This document shows positions 3,983 through 5,076 of a DNA stretch of 5,076 nucleotides, in pieces (the first letter of the stretch is position 1; each line of letters begins with the position of its first letter). The DNA is from CAZFCK01 sp964517355 (GTDB taxonomy: Bacteria > Desulfobacterota > Desulfovibrionia > Desulfovibrionales > Desulfovibrionaceae), in the NCBI GenBank assembly GCA_964517355.1, contig CAZFCK010000294.1, positions 1-5,076 on the forward strand, read 5' to 3'. Below the pieces are notes generated by a model. The model was not told where the DNA came from, did not search any database, and saw nothing but the letters and a program-made list of their open reading frames with translations. The position numbers and the translations under genes are program-made.

Positions 3983-5076
3983 ATGGAAGCCATAAAGGCG
4001 TCCGGCATCAAGGGCCCGTTCGTTTCGGCAAACGGTCAGGTGCGCGTGCCGCCCAAAAAGGTGGCGCAGGTCCGGGAAGCGCTGCGCATGGACGAGAGCG
4101 AAACACAAGAGAACCCCCGGAGCCAAATTGACGGCACCCAACTTTCCAATTCCTATTACCGCGCCTGGGCCGAAGAGACCGAAGGCCGGGGCAAGAATTT
4201 CTCCTCCTGGATATGGGAGCAACACACGCGGTTTTCCGAGGAGACATATGAATCGCCCTCCAGTCTGGGCGACAAGTACAAACAGGAATTTTTGAAATGG
4301 ATGGGGCGGGACGCCGCCGGCGCAAAAATGAATACCATGCAAGAGGAGCCCGCAGAAAAGCGGTGGAGGGTCGCGTCACCGTCTGAAGTCCCTTACGAGC
4401 TGGCGATGTCGGCTCATGCCGGGTCAAGCTTCGTGCCGGAGGATCGCGCCAGGTCCAGACAGCGCGAATACGCCGACACGATGCAATCCATCCACGACGA
4501 CCTCGAACGGCGAGTCCCGGAGGACATGCGGGGCGACCTCAAGAGCGAGTTCGCGCAGTTCAAAAAGGGCTACCTCTCCCGCTACAAGGCCGCGCTGCAG
4601 GCCGATTCCCGAACCATGAGCAGCATGATTGCCGGGCCTTCGAAGTTCCCCACGCAACGGAACCAAAAGCGCCTGGACGCCGCGCAAGGCCGTTGGGAAG
4701 CCCTGGCGCAGTACAAAGAGAAGGCCGTGCGCGCCATGCGGAAAAATCTGGGGATCGACAAGGGCAAGGCTATTTCGTCCGACGCTGAGGATGCGGTTGA
4801 ACAGGTCGAGAAAAAGATTGCGGATCTCTCCAGTGCGCAGGAGCATATGAAGCGCGTCAACTCCGAATACCGCAAACACAAGGGCGGCATCGACAAGATG
4901 GACGTGTCCGAGAAAACAAAAGACGCGGTACGCAAATGGGAGGAAGCGCGGAAGACGCAGGCGCATCTTGGCGACAAGCCGTTTCCCTCCTACGCGCTGT
5001 CAAACAACTCCGCCAATATCAATCGATTGCGCAAAAGGCTGGAAGGCCTTTCCGCAAGCAAAGGCATGGAGACCTC
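3983..5076 (+). CDS. Uncharacterised phage/plasmid-type protein, 3' end beyond the window, start uncertain
   Basis: An open frame of 364 codons continues past the right edge. It is clearly coding: G+C-rich third positions, uninterrupted, charged helical protein. The frame is open leftward to a TGA at 3887-3889, but no start has a Shine-Dalgarno. The ATG at 3983 is preceded by pyrimidine-rich sequence, and the GTG at 3959 has only GGGAAA. The residues encoded just before 3983 (VGAPASTI) look like protein, so the gene may be 5'-truncated. Visible: a short N-terminal unit with KGPFVSANGQVRVPPKKV (10-27), a Trp-rich stretch SSWIWEQH (74-81), AHAGSSFVPEDRA (144-156), SMIAGPSKFPTQRNQKR (214-230), likely coiled-coil helices about 230-300, and YALSNNSANINRLRKRL (337-353). 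There is no cysteine in 364 residues, and no signal peptide or membrane helix, so it is cytoplasmic. From memory, similar motif sets occur in unnamed phage and plasmid proteins; function is unknown. Confidence 0.75.
   Translation, partial: MEAIKASGIKGPFVSANGQVRVPPKKVAQVREALRMDESETQENPRSQIDGTQLSNSYYRAWAEETEGRGKNFSSWIWEQHTRFSEETYESPSSLGDKYKQEFLKWMGRDAAGAKMNTMQEEPAEKRWRVASPSEVPYELAMSAHAGSSFVPEDRARSRQREYADTMQSIHDDLERRVPEDMRGDLKSEFAQFKKGYLSRYKAALQADSRTMSSMIAGPSKFPTQRNQKRLDAAQGRWEALAQYKEKAVRAMRKNLGIDKGKAISSDAEDAVEQVEKKIADLSSAQEHMKRVNSEYRKHKGGIDKMDVSEKTKDAVRKWEEARKTQAHLGDKPFPSYALSNNSANINRLRKRLEGLSASKGMET

Noticed and set aside
3796..4131. Plus-strand ORF of 111 codons
   Set aside because: It starts inside tRNA-Lys, crosses its terminator and overlaps the supported frame at 3983; no Shine-Dalgarno.
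4424..4966. Minus-strand ORFs of 180 and 131 codons, and 3827-4342 (171 codons)
   Set aside because: They are antisense to the long plus-strand frame at 3983-5076, which has better amino-acid composition and motif structure. The 3827-4342 frame also runs into the tRNA gene.

Overview
The window looks like chromosomal DNA of a Gram-negative bacterium. A sulfate-reducing deltaproteobacterium of the Desulfovibrio type is my best guess. It rests on G+C-rich coding set in A+T-rich spacers, paired palindromes and long stem terminators, and an exported protease with an IPTL-CTERM-like tail. The sequence alone does not prove the genus.

Layout: (1) Positions 1-785 hold no large gene. They contain two adjacent palindromes (18-46, 52-94), a minus-strand terminator (110-137), and a 31-codon minus-strand ORF for a single-span membrane peptide (217-312) with a Shine-Dalgarno and a candidate promoter. 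The rest is an A+T-rich leader with a possible promoter for the next gene. (2) 786-1712 encodes an exported alpha/beta hydrolase with a complete Ser-Asp-His triad. (3) 1853-3436 encodes an exported subtilisin-family (S8) protease with an I9-like propeptide, a complete catalytic set and a C-terminal tripartite sorting signal. The best start is 1853, set by a strong Shine-Dalgarno, and not the upstream ATG at 1808. (4) 3437-3780 is non-coding and contains a 97-nt nested stem structure, probably the protease terminator, and a near-consensus tRNA promoter. (5) 3781-3856 is tRNA-Lys(CTT) with encoded CCA, followed by a strong terminator. (6) From about 3900 the character changes. A tandem 11-bp repeat lies just past the tRNA, then a long G+C-rich reading frame without a convincing start runs off the right edge. 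It encodes a charged, cysteine-free, helical protein of the kind found in phages and plasmids. This looks like the edge of an integrated element at the tRNA 3' end.

How the parts relate: the hydrolase and protease are co-oriented and both carry export signals, so both should act outside the cytoplasm. The 140-nt gap has no terminator but does have a possible promoter, so co-transcription is possible but not shown. The tRNA is a separate transcription unit, and the right-hand ORF belongs to a different genetic context. The items most worth checking are the small membrane-protein gene, the sorting signal on the protease, the structured RNA after it, and the tRNA-linked junction.
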